Assembly (NCBI GenBank): GCA_016936555.1
Contig: JAFGXR010000121.1
Coordinates: forward strand, 1 to 64,000
Origin: Spirochaetales bacterium
GTDB lineage: Bacteria; Spirochaetota; Spirochaetia; DSM-2461
Length of the DNA: 64,000 nucleotides
Reading direction: 5' to 3'
A program made the position numbers and the translations under genes. The notes beneath the pieces are model-generated. The model saw only the letters and a list, made by a program, of their open reading frames with translations, ran no database searches and was not told where the DNA came from. This document shows, piece by piece, positions 51,144 to 59,542 of this stretch (position 1 is the first letter of the stretch; each line of letters starts with the position of its first letter).

Positions 51144-51902
51144 TCAGTCCTTTAAAAAACGGGAGTAAATGCTGTCAATAGTTCCCCAGGTTCTCAACCG
51201 GTTCAGGGAGTCATTCAAATCATCTATGAGGCTGTCGGGTGTGGATATATTCAGAGCGATGTAGCCGGCTTCCGATTCAACCGCCTCCAGAGCGACTTCA
51301 AAGTCCGCCATGTTGAGCCCTGTGCCATCCAGCAGCCGGGGCAGGGTGTATTCTGTATTGAGGATCAGGTCGATTCGTCCCAGAATCAGCTTGCTGATAT
51401 TTTGTTCAGGATTTGTAACGGCTTCCATGTTTACCCCTTCTGAAAAATCCTGTTGAAGAAGGTAGTCGTGATTAGCCACCCCTCTTACAACTCCGACAAC
51501 AAATTTTTTGGCATCCTCTATATTCGACAGCTGAATATCTTCTCTTTTTTTCAGCTTATAGAAACTGGTTTTAACCGGGGCGACTATTGGCCCGACCCAT
51601 TTAAACTGGTTTTCCCGCTCTGTTGTGCGGTAGAGGATGTACATGAAGGTTCCCGCTTCATCATGAACTGTTTTCATGGCTCTGGGCCAGGGAACCGCTT
51701 CAATCGAGACGTATATATTGCATCCTCTGAACACCTCCCTGGCTATTTCCGTCGCTATTCCCGTAACCCTTCCCTGATCGACATACATGAAGGGGGGCCA
51801 TGAATCAATCGTGTATCCCAGAAAGATTTCAGCTCCCAGGGGAGCGGTGAGGGAGAGCAGGAGGACCAGGATACCTATCTTTGCTTTCCGATGCAGCTCC
51901 AT
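51144..51902 (-). CDS. Periplasmic amino-acid-type binding protein (family 3)
   Basis: A 252-residue exported protein: signal peptide KIGILVLLLSLTAPLGA, then FLGYTIDSWPPFMYVDQGRVTGIATEIAREVF, the standard start of extracellular solute-binding protein family 3 (binding cleft Trp-Pro-Pro-F). Also KFVVGVVRGVANHDYL and DLILNTEYTLPRL. No permease is adjacent, so it could be a signalling receptor rather than a transporter part. It is divergent from the second LuxR regulator, with only 67 bases between likely starts, and so may be its regulatory partner. Confidence 0.85.
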   Translation of the reverse strand: MELHRKAKIGILVLLLSLTAPLGAEIFLGYTIDSWPPFMYVDQGRVTGIATEIAREVFRGCNIYVSIEAVPWPRAMKTVHDEAGTFMYILYRTTERENQFKWVGPIVAPVKTSFYKLKKREDIQLSNIEDAKKFVVGVVRGVANHDYLLQQDFSEGVNMEAVTNPEQNISKLILGRIDLILNTEYTLPRLLDGTGLNMADFEVALEAVESEAGYIALNISTPDSLIDDLNDSLNRLRTWGTIDSIYSRFLKD

Positions 51903-51969
51903 ATAATGATTTTAGTTCATGGGCTTAATAAAAATCCATAATCCGGTGTATAATTCCCGGGAGGTCTTT

Positions 51970-52911
51970 GTGGCGATATTGATGTGGGTTCTCAATCTTT
52001 TTTCTCTCTTCTCCTGTTTCGGCGCTCTTGTCGTGCTGATTTTTCTGGTGGTTAAGAGCCGGAATGCTCTGTACTGGAAACTGCTGGCCATCATTGTCAT
52101 CTTCGTGCTCAGTTACGCATCGGGTATGGCATCCTTCATACTCCGATACGGTTTTACCATTCCGGAAGTTCTCATAGAAGATATCATTCCCGCGGATCCT
52201 TCCTGGATGTATTATGCAGGAAATCTGCTCAATCTGATTCAGGCAATCCTTATCATCTCCCTGACGGGACAGATCCTTTCTGTACCTGTGAAGCGGACTT
52301 TTGTGTTTTTTATTCTCTTTTCGCTCCCCGCCTATTTTGTCCCCGATGCGATTCTTCTCTTCAATCCTCTTTTTGTCGCCGCTAAGGGGAATCTGTTCAT
52401 CGTCATCAGGCTTCTCTTCGGATACGGACTTATGGAGTATGCCCTTCTAACCGGGATAAGCAGGCATAAGGTCTGGCGGAAATCCCGATCGAACTGGCTG
52501 TTCGTCATGCTTGTTCTCTTCGCATTCCCTTTGGTGCCCGCCATGCTTTTCGAAGATCTGATGCTCCTTTTCGGCGGCATGCTCGTCTATAATATTATAG
52601 AAGCGCTCGGATTTTTTCTGCTCATGTCCACAATCATGATCGCAGGAATCCAGGGACTGTCCTCCCGCTCCGGGACGGCCGGCGGCGCGGTCTCACTCCT
52701 GGAAATTTCCCGGGAATACGGGCTCACCGAAAGGGAGATGGATGTGCTGAGAGAACTGGTCGCTTCATCGAGTGCCAGCTATAAGGATATTGCTGCCAAA
52801 CTGAATATTTCTCCGGAAACGGTGAAAACCCATGTCTCGAGAATTTACAGGAAGCTCGGAGTCTCGGCAAAGCAGGAATTGAAGTACAAAATCAACGGAA
52901 TTCAGCTATAA
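51970..52911 (+). CDS. Seven-helix membrane LuxR-type transcription regulator (copy 2)
   Basis: GTG 51970 is preferred: GGGAGG lies five bases upstream and the protein begins AILMWVLNLFSLFSCF, the first helix. The frame extends to ATG 51919, which lacks a ribosome site. About seven hydrophobic helices fill residues 1-225; a LuxR/GerE helix-turn-helix occupies about 245-313 (GLTEREMDVLRELVASSSASYKDIAAKLNISPETVKTHVSRIYRKLGVS). It is a sequence and layout sibling of 24899-25837. It may regulate the beta-lactamase-fold gene downstream, whose promoter region carries TCCCCCG repeats. Confidence 0.83.
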   Translation: MAILMWVLNLFSLFSCFGALVVLIFLVVKSRNALYWKLLAIIVIFVLSYASGMASFILRYGFTIPEVLIEDIIPADPSWMYYAGNLLNLIQAILIISLTGQILSVPVKRTFVFFILFSLPAYFVPDAILLFNPLFVAAKGNLFIVIRLLFGYGLMEYALLTGISRHKVWRKSRSNWLFVMLVLFAFPLVPAMLFEDLMLLFGGMLVYNIIEALGFFLLMSTIMIAGIQGLSSRSGTAGGAVSLLEISREYGLTEREMDVLRELVASSSASYKDIAAKLNISPETVKTHVSRIYRKLGVSAKQELKYKINGIQL

Positions 52912-52921
52912 AACCTCTCTG

Positions 52922-52962
52922 TCCCCCGAAAATCCCCCGTAAAAACAGCTCAATATCCCCCG
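52922..52962. repeat. Three helically phased TCCCCCG repeats
   Basis: TCCCCCG occurs at 52922-52928, 52933-52939 and 52956-52962, with starts 11 and 23 bases apart, that is, about one and two helical turns. They lie 69 bases upstream of the serine hydrolase start, a place where an activator could bind. No homologue of the motif was seen elsewhere in the window. Confidence 0.45.
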
Positions 52963-53030
52963 TCAGGTGATTTTCCGCTTTCCCGTTCACACCTATCTTT
53001 TCTGTATCGATATCCCGAAAGGAGTGAAAA

Positions 53031-54767
53031 ATGAAGAAAGCTTCAATTACTGTATTATCGGCTGCGCTGACAGTCATATTGTCTATTTCCTGCGGCAATG
53101 AAAAGCTGCCCGAAGGATTGTCCATGAGCGAGTGGACCGCTGTCTATCTGGAGCAGACTGTCAGGGAAAAGAAAATGAGAGGCGGCATCAGCGCCATGAT
53201 CTATAAGGAAGGAGAAATCCTCTTCTGTGAAGGTTCGGGATGGGCGGATAGCGCCACGGGCTGGACGGTGGACGGCCGGACCCCCATGCCGGTCGGTTCC
53301 ATTTCCAAAATCTTCACCTCTGTCGCCTTGATGAAACTGGTGGAGGAGGGCCGTGTCGATCTGGATAGTCCTGTGGGAATCTATCTGCCCCGTCTTAAAC
53401 TGGAAGAGGGGAGAGAAATGGATTTCACTGTCCGCGACCTTTTGACCCATCACAGCGGCATTCCCGGAGATCTTTTCGCCGACTGGTTCGACCAGCCTAT
53501 CGATCATCTTTACGAATTGCTGAACGGACGGCCCCTTATGGCGGAACCGGGAACGCTGTTCTCCTACGCCAATACGGGATTTACCCTGCTGGGACTCATT
53601 ATCGAAGAGGTAACGGGACAGTCTTTTGAACATTATGTAGGGAAGACCGTATTCGAGCCGGCGGGAATGGCGCACAGTTATGTTCACAGTTCTGATGCCG
53701 ATGCCGCCGGAGAGGAACTTCCCATCGGCTATTTCGAAAAAAGCGAAATTCCCGTTCCGAATCTACGGGATTATCCCGCCGGCGGATTTATTGTTCCGGC
53801 TGACGATATGGGAAGATTTATCACCGCTTTGTACCGGGATCACAGCATACTGAACAGGGAAACGCTTTCCCTGATGCTTACCGTGCAGAATGAATCCAAT
53901 CCTGTGGACCGCGATTTCCAGATCGGGCTGGCATTCTGGCTTATCGATCCTTTTGGAACCGGCGAATTGACGGCGTCCCACGGCGGAGATCTCCCTCCCT
54001 ACCATGCTCTCCTCATAACAATTCCGGAAAAGGAACTGGCTGTTTATGTGGCGACCAACGACAACGGCGGCGGCGGAACTATCGCAATGGAAACGGGAGT
54101 GGCTATTGCAAAAGAGCTTATCTCCAGAGAAGGATTATACGGTCATGATATGCATCCTTCTGAAACTATTGCACTTACAGGAGAGGAAATGGCTCCCTAT
54201 GAAGGCGTATACGGCACGATGGCAGGGCTGATTGAATTGAAGCCGGCCAAGGATTATTTGAAAATGAAACTGGGGAAAATCCCCCTTGTCCTCAGAAAGC
54301 TGAAGACCGGCCGCTACAGCGCACAGCTGCGGCCCTTTAATCTCTTTACCCTTCCCGTACCCCAGCTGTCGGGGCTTGAGATAGATCTCTTTGAGGCGGA
54401 AGGAAAACAGTGGATGGGATTATGGATGCAGGGCGTGTATATGGGGGCCGGTAGCAGGCTGGACCCGGTTTCCTACAGCGAAGAGTATCAACAGCTGGTT
54501 GGTGATTATGCCGACCCTCGGGGTGCCAATATTCTCGAAGACGGCTCTTATGCCATAAGCGGCATTTCCATTATTGAAAGGGGAGGCCGGTACATAATGA
54601 AGGTAACCCTTCTGGGGCAGAACATTGAAATGGCTTTAAGGCCCGACGGGGATGGGCGGGCCGTGACCGACGGAGCGGGAAGGGGAATGGGAGACCTTGT
54701 TCTCTACCGCTTCGATAATGAGGGACAGCCCGTTCTCTCCTGGAGCGGTTTTGAACTGAAACGTTGA
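53031..54767 (+). CDS. Class C beta-lactamase-fold serine hydrolase, lipoprotein
   Basis: A 578-residue lipoprotein (signal peptide and lipobox LSISC at Cys22) on the outer face of a membrane. The beta-lactamase/D-aminopeptidase domain covers about residues 30-375: SxxK in GSISKIFTS, Tyr-x-Asn in YANTGF and HGG in SHGGDLPPYH. A C-terminal beta-rich domain (about 390-578, LTGEEMAPYEGVYGTMAGLIELKPAKDYL) resembles DUF3471-type extensions. Probably a peptidase, esterase or D-amino-acid amidase rather than an antibiotic lactamase. AAGGAG precedes ATG 53031. Confidence 0.9.
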   Translation: MKKASITVLSAALTVILSISCGNEKLPEGLSMSEWTAVYLEQTVREKKMRGGISAMIYKEGEILFCEGSGWADSATGWTVDGRTPMPVGSISKIFTSVALMKLVEEGRVDLDSPVGIYLPRLKLEEGREMDFTVRDLLTHHSGIPGDLFADWFDQPIDHLYELLNGRPLMAEPGTLFSYANTGFTLLGLIIEEVTGQSFEHYVGKTVFEPAGMAHSYVHSSDADAAGEELPIGYFEKSEIPVPNLRDYPAGGFIVPADDMGRFITALYRDHSILNRETLSLMLTVQNESNPVDRDFQIGLAFWLIDPFGTGELTASHGGDLPPYHALLITIPEKELAVYVATNDNGGGGTIAMETGVAIAKELISREGLYGHDMHPSETIALTGEEMAPYEGVYGTMAGLIELKPAKDYLKMKLGKIPLVLRKLKTGRYSAQLRPFNLFTLPVPQLSGLEIDLFEAEGKQWMGLWMQGVYMGAGSRLDPVSYSEEYQQLVGDYADPRGANILEDGSYAISGISIIERGGRYIMKVTLLGQNIEMALRPDGDGRAVTDGAGRGMGDLVLYRFDNEGQPVLSWSGFELKR

Positions 54768-54775
54768 TTTCATGA

Positions 54776-54811
54776 AAACCGGCTTCTATACTTGCTTATA
54801 GAGGCCGGTTT
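54776..54811 (+). promoter_or_regulatory. 15-pair hairpin abutting a start codon
   Basis: AAACCGGCTTCTATA (54776-54790) pairs with TATAGAGGCCGGTTT (54797-54811), one G-T pair, loop CTTGCT. The stem ends at the base before ATG 54812 and includes AGAGG, the likely ribosome site of the cyclase gene, so translation could be gated. It may also serve as a weak terminator for the upstream hydrolase gene. Confidence 0.55.
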
Positions 54812-55924
54812 ATGAAAATAACCCAGTTTCTCGATATGTTTATTCCCGAGAAACTCAAAATCGATCTGATCTCCTATTCCAGAGCCCGCATTTCGCTGGT
54901 TATTCTTCTTTTGAATATCATCCTTATGTTTTTCGTTTTTCTCTTTCATCTGCTGCTCAAAAGCATACCCCTGGGCAGGATCGGTATCAGCACCTATATT
55001 CTGCTATTCATGATACTCGCTTTTTCCCTGCTTCTCCTCCTGATGAAGAAAAAAGGGTGGATCCGCTTCATTGTCAATTTCTATCTTTTTCAGAGTTTTT
55101 CAGCCATCACAGCTGTTTTTCTGATTTACCAGGACAGGAATTTGAAATTCCTGCTTATTCTGCTTCCGGCGCTGGCCATTCTCTCCTTTACTCTGGCGGG
55201 GTTCCGAAACGGATTGATCTGGGCCGCGATAATAGCTTTTACACATATCGGGCTTCTGACATACGGGATGGGTCATGATTTCATCGGAAATTACGATCAA
55301 CCCATGATCCTGTTAACTACATATTTTATAATCCTTATCGCAGCCTCCACTTATGAGTACATCACATTCAAACTGATGGTTCAGCTCGATTTCGAACGGA
55401 ATCTCTACAAAGACAAGGCACATCTGGATAAACTGACGCAAATTCCCAACCGCTACCGCTTCGATCACTTTCTCGATAATGCCATAATCCGCGCCTATAA
55501 CTGCGATGAGACATTCGCCCTCGTGTATATCGATCTCAACGGGTTCAAGCCGATTAATGATAGATATGGCCATAATGCGGGAGATCTTGTTCTCATAGCC
55601 ATTGCGGACCGCCTCAGGAAAACCATCCGACATTCCGACCTGGCGGCCAGGCTCGGCGGCGATGAGTTTGCCGTAGTCTTTCAGAATCTCACGGAGAAAA
55701 AAAATATGGAAACCGCTGTCGACCACATCCGCCGGGCAATCGAAAGACCGATTGAAATCGAAGAGGGAATAACTGTTTCAGTTTCGGGAGCCATGGGGAT
55801 ACTCTTATACAGACCGGAAATGGGAGACCGGGAAAATCTGATCAGCCTGGTGGACAGCCTGATGTACAAGGCAAAAAAATCGGGACGTCCAGCCCTGTAT
55901 CACGATGAAGAGGATCAGCTGTAA
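54812..55924 (+). CDS. Membrane diguanylate cyclase (six helices plus GGDEF)
   Basis: A 370-residue protein. About six helices in residues 25-190 with short loops, then a GGDEF domain (about 205-365) that starts DKLTQIPNRYRFDHFLDNAI. The active loop is canonical (ARLGGDEFAVVF), with YIDLNGFKPINDRYGHNAGD ahead. A RxxD-like inhibitory site is not obvious (RHSDLAARLGGDEF). Predicted to make c-di-GMP. Its translation start is covered by a strong hairpin. Its 3' end overlaps the convergent thioredoxin-fold gene by 10 bases. Confidence 0.92.
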   Translation: MKITQFLDMFIPEKLKIDLISYSRARISLVILLLNIILMFFVFLFHLLLKSIPLGRIGISTYILLFMILAFSLLLLLMKKKGWIRFIVNFYLFQSFSAITAVFLIYQDRNLKFLLILLPALAILSFTLAGFRNGLIWAAIIAFTHIGLLTYGMGHDFIGNYDQPMILLTTYFIILIAASTYEYITFKLMVQLDFERNLYKDKAHLDKLTQIPNRYRFDHFLDNAIIRAYNCDETFALVYIDLNGFKPINDRYGHNAGDLVLIAIADRLRKTIRHSDLAARLGGDEFAVVFQNLTEKKNMETAVDHIRRAIERPIEIEEGITVSVSGAMGILLYRPEMGDRENLISLVDSLMYKAKKSGRPALYHDEEDQL

Positions 55925-56250
55925 ATCATATTGTAGAAGCGGTCGATCTTTCCTTCCAGCTCTTCGATGGAAACATAGCGGGCTTCGCGGATCGATTCCT
56001 TCCCATCGATATAGAGAATGATGCCCGGTATGGTGAAGATGGAGAATTCCCCCGCCGATTCGGGGATGATATCCATATTGACATAGGTCCCCTCAAGTTC
56101 CGGGTATTTGCCGATGATATCCAGCACTTTCATTTTAATGACCGTGCAGACGCCGCAGGAAGGGCGGGAGAGATAGACTATTCTCATTCTTCCGGAGTTT
56201 ATGAATTCCTTCACTTCCTGTAATGTTTTATACTCGTGAAAACTGTTCAC
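55915..56250 (-). CDS. Thioredoxin-fold protein with CGVC motif
   Basis: A 111-residue cytosolic protein. A strand (RIVYLSRPSCGVC) leads to the redox motif CGVC at about residues 33-36, then VNMDIIPESAGEFSIFTIPGIILYIDGKE with the cis-Pro (TIPG) typical of the thioredoxin fold. It differs from classic thioredoxin (CGPC) and is likely a thiol-disulfide protein with a different partner. ATGA overlap with the upstream gene, which has a single-Cys variant of the same fold. Confidence 0.85.
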   Translation of the reverse strand: MNSFHEYKTLQEVKEFINSGRMRIVYLSRPSCGVCTVIKMKVLDIIGKYPELEGTYVNMDIIPESAGEFSIFTIPGIILYIDGKESIREARYVSIEELEGKIDRFYNMIYS

Positions 56251-56603
56251 ACTCTGGCCCCCTCGCGGAAATTGGACAGAAAGAGCTCGCGGCTCACATA
56301 GTTGGAATCCCCGGCAAAAGTCCCGTTTACATAGTAGCGCACATAAGGCACCTGGTCGTTGCCGAACACCGATTCCTTCACTTCCATAAAATCACTGAAA
56401 TAAGGTTTTCTGTTATAGGATAAATAGTAAACCTTTACACCTTCATTTTCCATATCCACAAGCCATCTCTTCATAAAGAGCCACTGTGGACACCAGTCCT
56501 GGGTGAGGACTACGGCTACAAATCGGCTGCTGCTGAGAATTTCCTGCGGAATGTCTTTATTCTGTATGAGGCGCATGGCCTGGGAATCGCTGATTTCTGT
56601 CAT
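56247..56603 (-). CDS. Thioredoxin-fold protein with single Cys (WCPQW)
   Basis: A 118-residue protein with the thioredoxin-fold order: strand FVAVVLTQDWCPQW, helix MKRWLVDMEN, strand VKVYYLSY, then VPYVRYYVNG in the place of the cis-Pro loop. The active motif is CPQW, with Trp in place of the second Cys, so it cannot form an internal disulfide. The gene starts at ATG 56603, within the inverted repeat shared with the divergent GNAT gene, and its stop overlaps the CGVC protein start. The two may act as a pair. Confidence 0.78.
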   Translation of the reverse strand: MTEISDSQAMRLIQNKDIPQEILSSSRFVAVVLTQDWCPQWLFMKRWLVDMENEGVKVYYLSYNRKPYFSDFMEVKESVFGNDQVPYVRYYVNGTFAGDSNYVSRELFLSNFREGARV

Positions 56604-56668
56604 ATGCCGTTAATATAATCACTATATATTGTAAATGCAATAAAGTACTTGTAAAATAACGGCATATG
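56601..56668. repeat. Inverted repeat holding both divergent start codons
   Basis: CATATGCCGTTA (56601-56612) and TAACGGCATATG (56657-56668) are a perfect 12-base inverted repeat separated by 44 AT-rich bases. Each arm ends with the ATG of one of two divergent genes (56603 leftward, 56666 rightward). Neither gene has a clear Shine-Dalgarno; the arm supplies the leader of both. Confidence 0.6.
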
Positions 56669-57214
56669 AATAATCCACTGCTTTCGACAGAGAGAACGGA
56701 AGTCCACATCCAGAACCGCTCCTTACTGGAGCCTGTGATGGACTACTACAGAATCAATTCTGCGCATCTCTCTCCATGGGAACCGGAGAGGGATCAATCC
56801 TATTTCTCCCGGGAGGCTTTTCAGGAGAGGCTGGAACTCTCCGAACGGAACTTTCGAGGGGGGCAGTCTGTCCAGCTGGCCGCAATAGACAGGGCAACGG
56901 GGCAGCTCGCCGGAATCGCCAATTTCACAGGCATAATCAGAGGTCCTTTCCAGGCCTGTTTTCTCGGGTATTCTCTGGGCGAATCCTTTCAGGGAAAAGG
57001 GTATATGTCTGAGATTCTCGACAAGGCCATTCAATATATGTTCAAGGAACAGAAACTTCATAGAATCATGGCCAATTACATGCCCCGCAACAAGCGGAGC
57101 GGCAGCCTTCTCGAGAGACTGGGCTTTGAAAAAGAGGGTCTGGCCAGGGATTATCTTCAGATCGACGGGAAGTGGGAGGATCACATCCTCACATCGAAGA
57201 TCAGGTCCGAATGA
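56666..57214 (+). CDS. GNAT acetyltransferase (RimJ/RimL-like)
   Basis: A 182-residue GNAT enzyme, probably protein N-terminal or small-molecule acetyltransferase. VHIQNRSLLEPVMDYYRIN at the start; the core is ANFTGIIRGPFQACFLGYSLGESFQGKGYMSEIL with QGKGYM as the acetyl-CoA pyrophosphate loop. MANYMPRNKRSGSLLERLGF is the typical C-terminal motif of the RimJ group. It is divergent from the thioredoxin-fold pair. Another GNAT protein of the same group is at 19221-19784. Confidence 0.9.
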   Translation: MNNPLLSTERTEVHIQNRSLLEPVMDYYRINSAHLSPWEPERDQSYFSREAFQERLELSERNFRGGQSVQLAAIDRATGQLAGIANFTGIIRGPFQACFLGYSLGESFQGKGYMSEILDKAIQYMFKEQKLHRIMANYMPRNKRSGSLLERLGFEKEGLARDYLQIDGKWEDHILTSKIRSE

Positions 57215-57238
57215 CTGAAACGGTGATATTTCCACCCC

Positions 57239-58495
57239 TCAGCTCTGTACGTTCGAAAAACCTTTAGGAACGACCCGGATTCCCGAGTCAGGGTCTATGT
57301 GAATTCCCGCGGAGCGGTCGGCATCATCATTAAAACCTATTTCCATATCATTCAAAACGACATGTTTGTCGATGATGGCTCTCTGAATGCGGCAATTGGT
57401 AATTTTCGTATCGTTAAAGACGATAACCTCCGACAAAGTGGACCTTTCAATAAAAACCAGTGAAGAAATCACCAGATTGCTTCCCGTCACATCGGAGAGA
57501 AATGACCCTTCGCAGATCACGGCGCTCTCGACACTGCTGCTATTACAGGGATTTATGATTTTTGCCGGGCCGTAATTGTTGTTAATGGAAAAGAAAGGCC
57601 ATTCCCGGCCGTAGAGGTTGAACCTGGGGGTTATGGAAACGAGATCCATATTCGCTTCAAAATACTCGCCGATCGTACCGACATCGCGCCAGTACCGGGA
57701 ATCGGGACTGGAGTCGACAAAATCCTCGAACATTCTGTTCCCGTCCCTTTTTATTATAATCTCGGGTATATGATTGTTGTGGTAGTAGTCGTAACCCAGT
57801 ATTTTGTTTTTCTTCAGTATTTTGGGAATGATGTCTCTTCCGAAGAGATTCCCTTCCCCTTCGATGACGCGATTGAGAAAAGATGTTTTAAAGGCATAAA
57901 TGCCCATGGACGCGTAAAAAGTGTCATCGCTTGTCGCTCTGAGGGGAGTATCTTTGTCTTTTTCCCGGAATTCGGTGATTCTGTAATTTTCTCCAATGCC
58001 TATTGAGCCGAAGCTGGAGGCTTTTTGAAGGGGCTGGGGGATAATGCTTATAGCCGCGTCCCCTCCGTTCTCAATAAGAAAATCGGTGAAGTTCCTGTAA
58101 TCCATTTTAACCAGATGGTCTCCCGGTACGACGAGAACGATTTCGGGGTTGTAATAGTTGATTTCATTAATGGCGTGTCGGACCGCATCGGCATCGCCGT
58201 TATCGAAAGCGCCGATCTGTTGGGGGCTGATAAAATTGATGAAACTGTCTGATTTCTCATCGGAAGCCCAGGCGTCCTTGATATGCCTGGTCAGAGATTT
58301 ATCCATCCCCTGGGCCAGAACAAGGATCTTTCTGAATTCAGAATGATAGGCATTGCTCAGAGGGATATCGATTAGCCGGAATTTTCCGCCGACGAGAACG
58401 GCCGGTTTCAGCCTTGTTGCCGTTAAGGGCATAAGGCGCGTTCCCAATCCGCCGGTGAGAATTATGACAAGAACTTCGGTTTTCCTGCGTTTCAT
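57239..58495 (-). CDS. glgC: Glucose-1-phosphate adenylyltransferase
   Basis: A 418-residue enzyme that makes ADP-glucose for glycogen synthesis. Motifs: nucleotide-binding ILTGGLGTRLMPLTATRLKPAV near the start (usually GGRGTRL, here GGLGTRL), IDIPLSNAYHSEF, and VVPGDHLVKMDYR with its catalytic Asp. A C-terminal left-handed helix (from about 300) shows short hexapeptide-like stretches. It is monocistronic; no glycogen synthase or branching enzyme is adjacent. Confidence 0.92.
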   Translation of the reverse strand: MKRRKTEVLVIILTGGLGTRLMPLTATRLKPAVLVGGKFRLIDIPLSNAYHSEFRKILVLAQGMDKSLTRHIKDAWASDEKSDSFINFISPQQIGAFDNGDADAVRHAINEINYYNPEIVLVVPGDHLVKMDYRNFTDFLIENGGDAAISIIPQPLQKASSFGSIGIGENYRITEFREKDKDTPLRATSDDTFYASMGIYAFKTSFLNRVIEGEGNLFGRDIIPKILKKNKILGYDYYHNNHIPEIIIKRDGNRMFEDFVDSSPDSRYWRDVGTIGEYFEANMDLVSITPRFNLYGREWPFFSINNNYGPAKIINPCNSSSVESAVICEGSFLSDVTGSNLVISSLVFIERSTLSEVIVFNDTKITNCRIQRAIIDKHVVLNDMEIGFNDDADRSAGIHIDPDSGIRVVPKGFSNVQS

Positions 58496-58570
58496 CAGTA
58501 TAATTGTAATATTCTAAACTTTAAATACAAGAGAAATGAGCCGAATATTATGAAATTACAATCTATCGGG

Positions 58571-58987
58571 TCAGCCGGCCTGCGAAACCGCTGCGGGCCT
58601 GAGCGCCTGTTCCAGTGTCGTGTAGAGCTCTTTTAGGGAAAAAGGTTTTTTCAGATAGGACACCGCTCCCGCCTGTACAGCCTTCTCTCCGATTCTCCCG
58701 CCGCCCATACCGGTTGTCAGGACAACCGGTATAGGCCTTGTTCTCTCGTCTTCGGCCAGCATCCTGCATACTTCCAGTCCGTCGGGAGCCGGCATGATAA
58801 CATCCATCAGGATGAGCTCGGGCGGCGGATTCTGCCTGGCTATTCTCAAAGCCTGGTTGCCGTTGAAAGCACTGAGTATCTCGTATTTATCTATTAACAT
58901 TTCGGTCAGCATATCCTGCTGTTCCATCGAATCGTCGACAATTAAGATGCGGGGGAGTCTGTTTCTCACAATTCCCAATGATAACAC
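58571..58987 (-). CDS. Stand-alone response regulator receiver
   Basis: A 138-residue receiver domain with no output domain, starting at GTG 58987. Acidic pair DD in LIVDDSMEQQ, phospho-acceptor Asp in LILMDVIMPAPDG, Thr in VLTTGMGG and Lys in LKKPFS. It is not adjacent to a kinase or chemotaxis gene; its partner is unknown. It may relay phosphate to another protein. Confidence 0.9.
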   Translation of the reverse strand: MLSLGIVRNRLPRILIVDDSMEQQDMLTEMLIDKYEILSAFNGNQALRIARQNPPPELILMDVIMPAPDGLEVCRMLAEDERTRPIPVVLTTGMGGGRIGEKAVQAGAVSYLKKPFSLKELYTTLEQALRPAAVSQAG

Positions 58988-59100
58988 ATCGGATGAACTT
59001 TTTCATTTTTTTCTTTTTACTTCGGAGCAACATTATATTACCTTTAAAATATGGCCATTAAACTCATGGTCATGAACATTGAATTAAAGAGGTACGCATA

Positions 59101-59484
59101 ATGTCTAAAAGAGAAAGACTGGAAATTTATCGCTGCGAAGTCTGTGGAAATATTGTTGAAGTAACTCACGGATCTGCGGGAACGCTTACCTGCTGTAATC
59201 AGCCCATGACTCTTCAGGAAGAGCATACTGCTGATTTTTCCACGGAAAAGCACGTTCCTATTATCGAAGCAACTGATAAGGGTGTAAAAGTAACAGTCGG
59301 ATCGACACTCCATCCCATGGCGGAAGATCATTATATCCAGTGGATCGAAGTGATCAATGGCGATTATATCCAGAGAAAATACCTGAAGCCCGGCGATCAG
59401 CCTGTTGCCGAGTTCTTTGTTCCCTACAGCGATAAGCTGGTGGCGAGAGAATACTGCAACAAACACGGAAACTGGAGAAGCTGA
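59101..59484 (+). CDS. dfx: Desulfoferrodoxin (superoxide reductase)
   Basis: A 127-residue enzyme that reduces superoxide to peroxide without making oxygen, protecting anaerobes. The N-terminal centre I has all four Cys (CEVC, TCC at residues about 11-14 and 30-31) for Fe(SCys)4. Centre II: His in KHVPII, His pair in [12 protein letters not shown] and Cys/His in CNKHG at the end give Fe(Cys)(His)4. So it is the two-iron class. AGAGGT precedes ATG 59101. A strong terminator follows. Confidence 0.95.
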   Translation: MSKRERLEIYRCEVCGNIVEVTHGSAGTLTCCNQPMTLQEEHTADFSTEKHVPIIEATDKGVKVTVGSTLHPMAEDHYIQWIEVINGDYIQRKYLKPGDQPVAEFFVPYSDKLVAREYCNKHGNWRS

Positions 59485-59515
59485 TTTCCCTGTTTCTGTG
59501 ATTAAATATTGATAG

Positions 59516-59542
59516 AGCGCTTCCGTCGGAGGCGCTTTTTTT
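59516..59542 (+). terminator. Intrinsic terminator of the desulfoferrodoxin gene
   Basis: AGCGCTTCC pairs with GGAGGCGCT (nine pairs with one G-T, loop GTC), followed by TTTTTT at 59537-59542. Confidence 0.85.

Noticed and set aside
51919-51969. Start of the second LuxR-type regulator at ATG 51919
   Set aside because: It has no ribosome site and would leave 16 bases to the divergent gene; GTG 51970 follows GGGAGG at good spacing.
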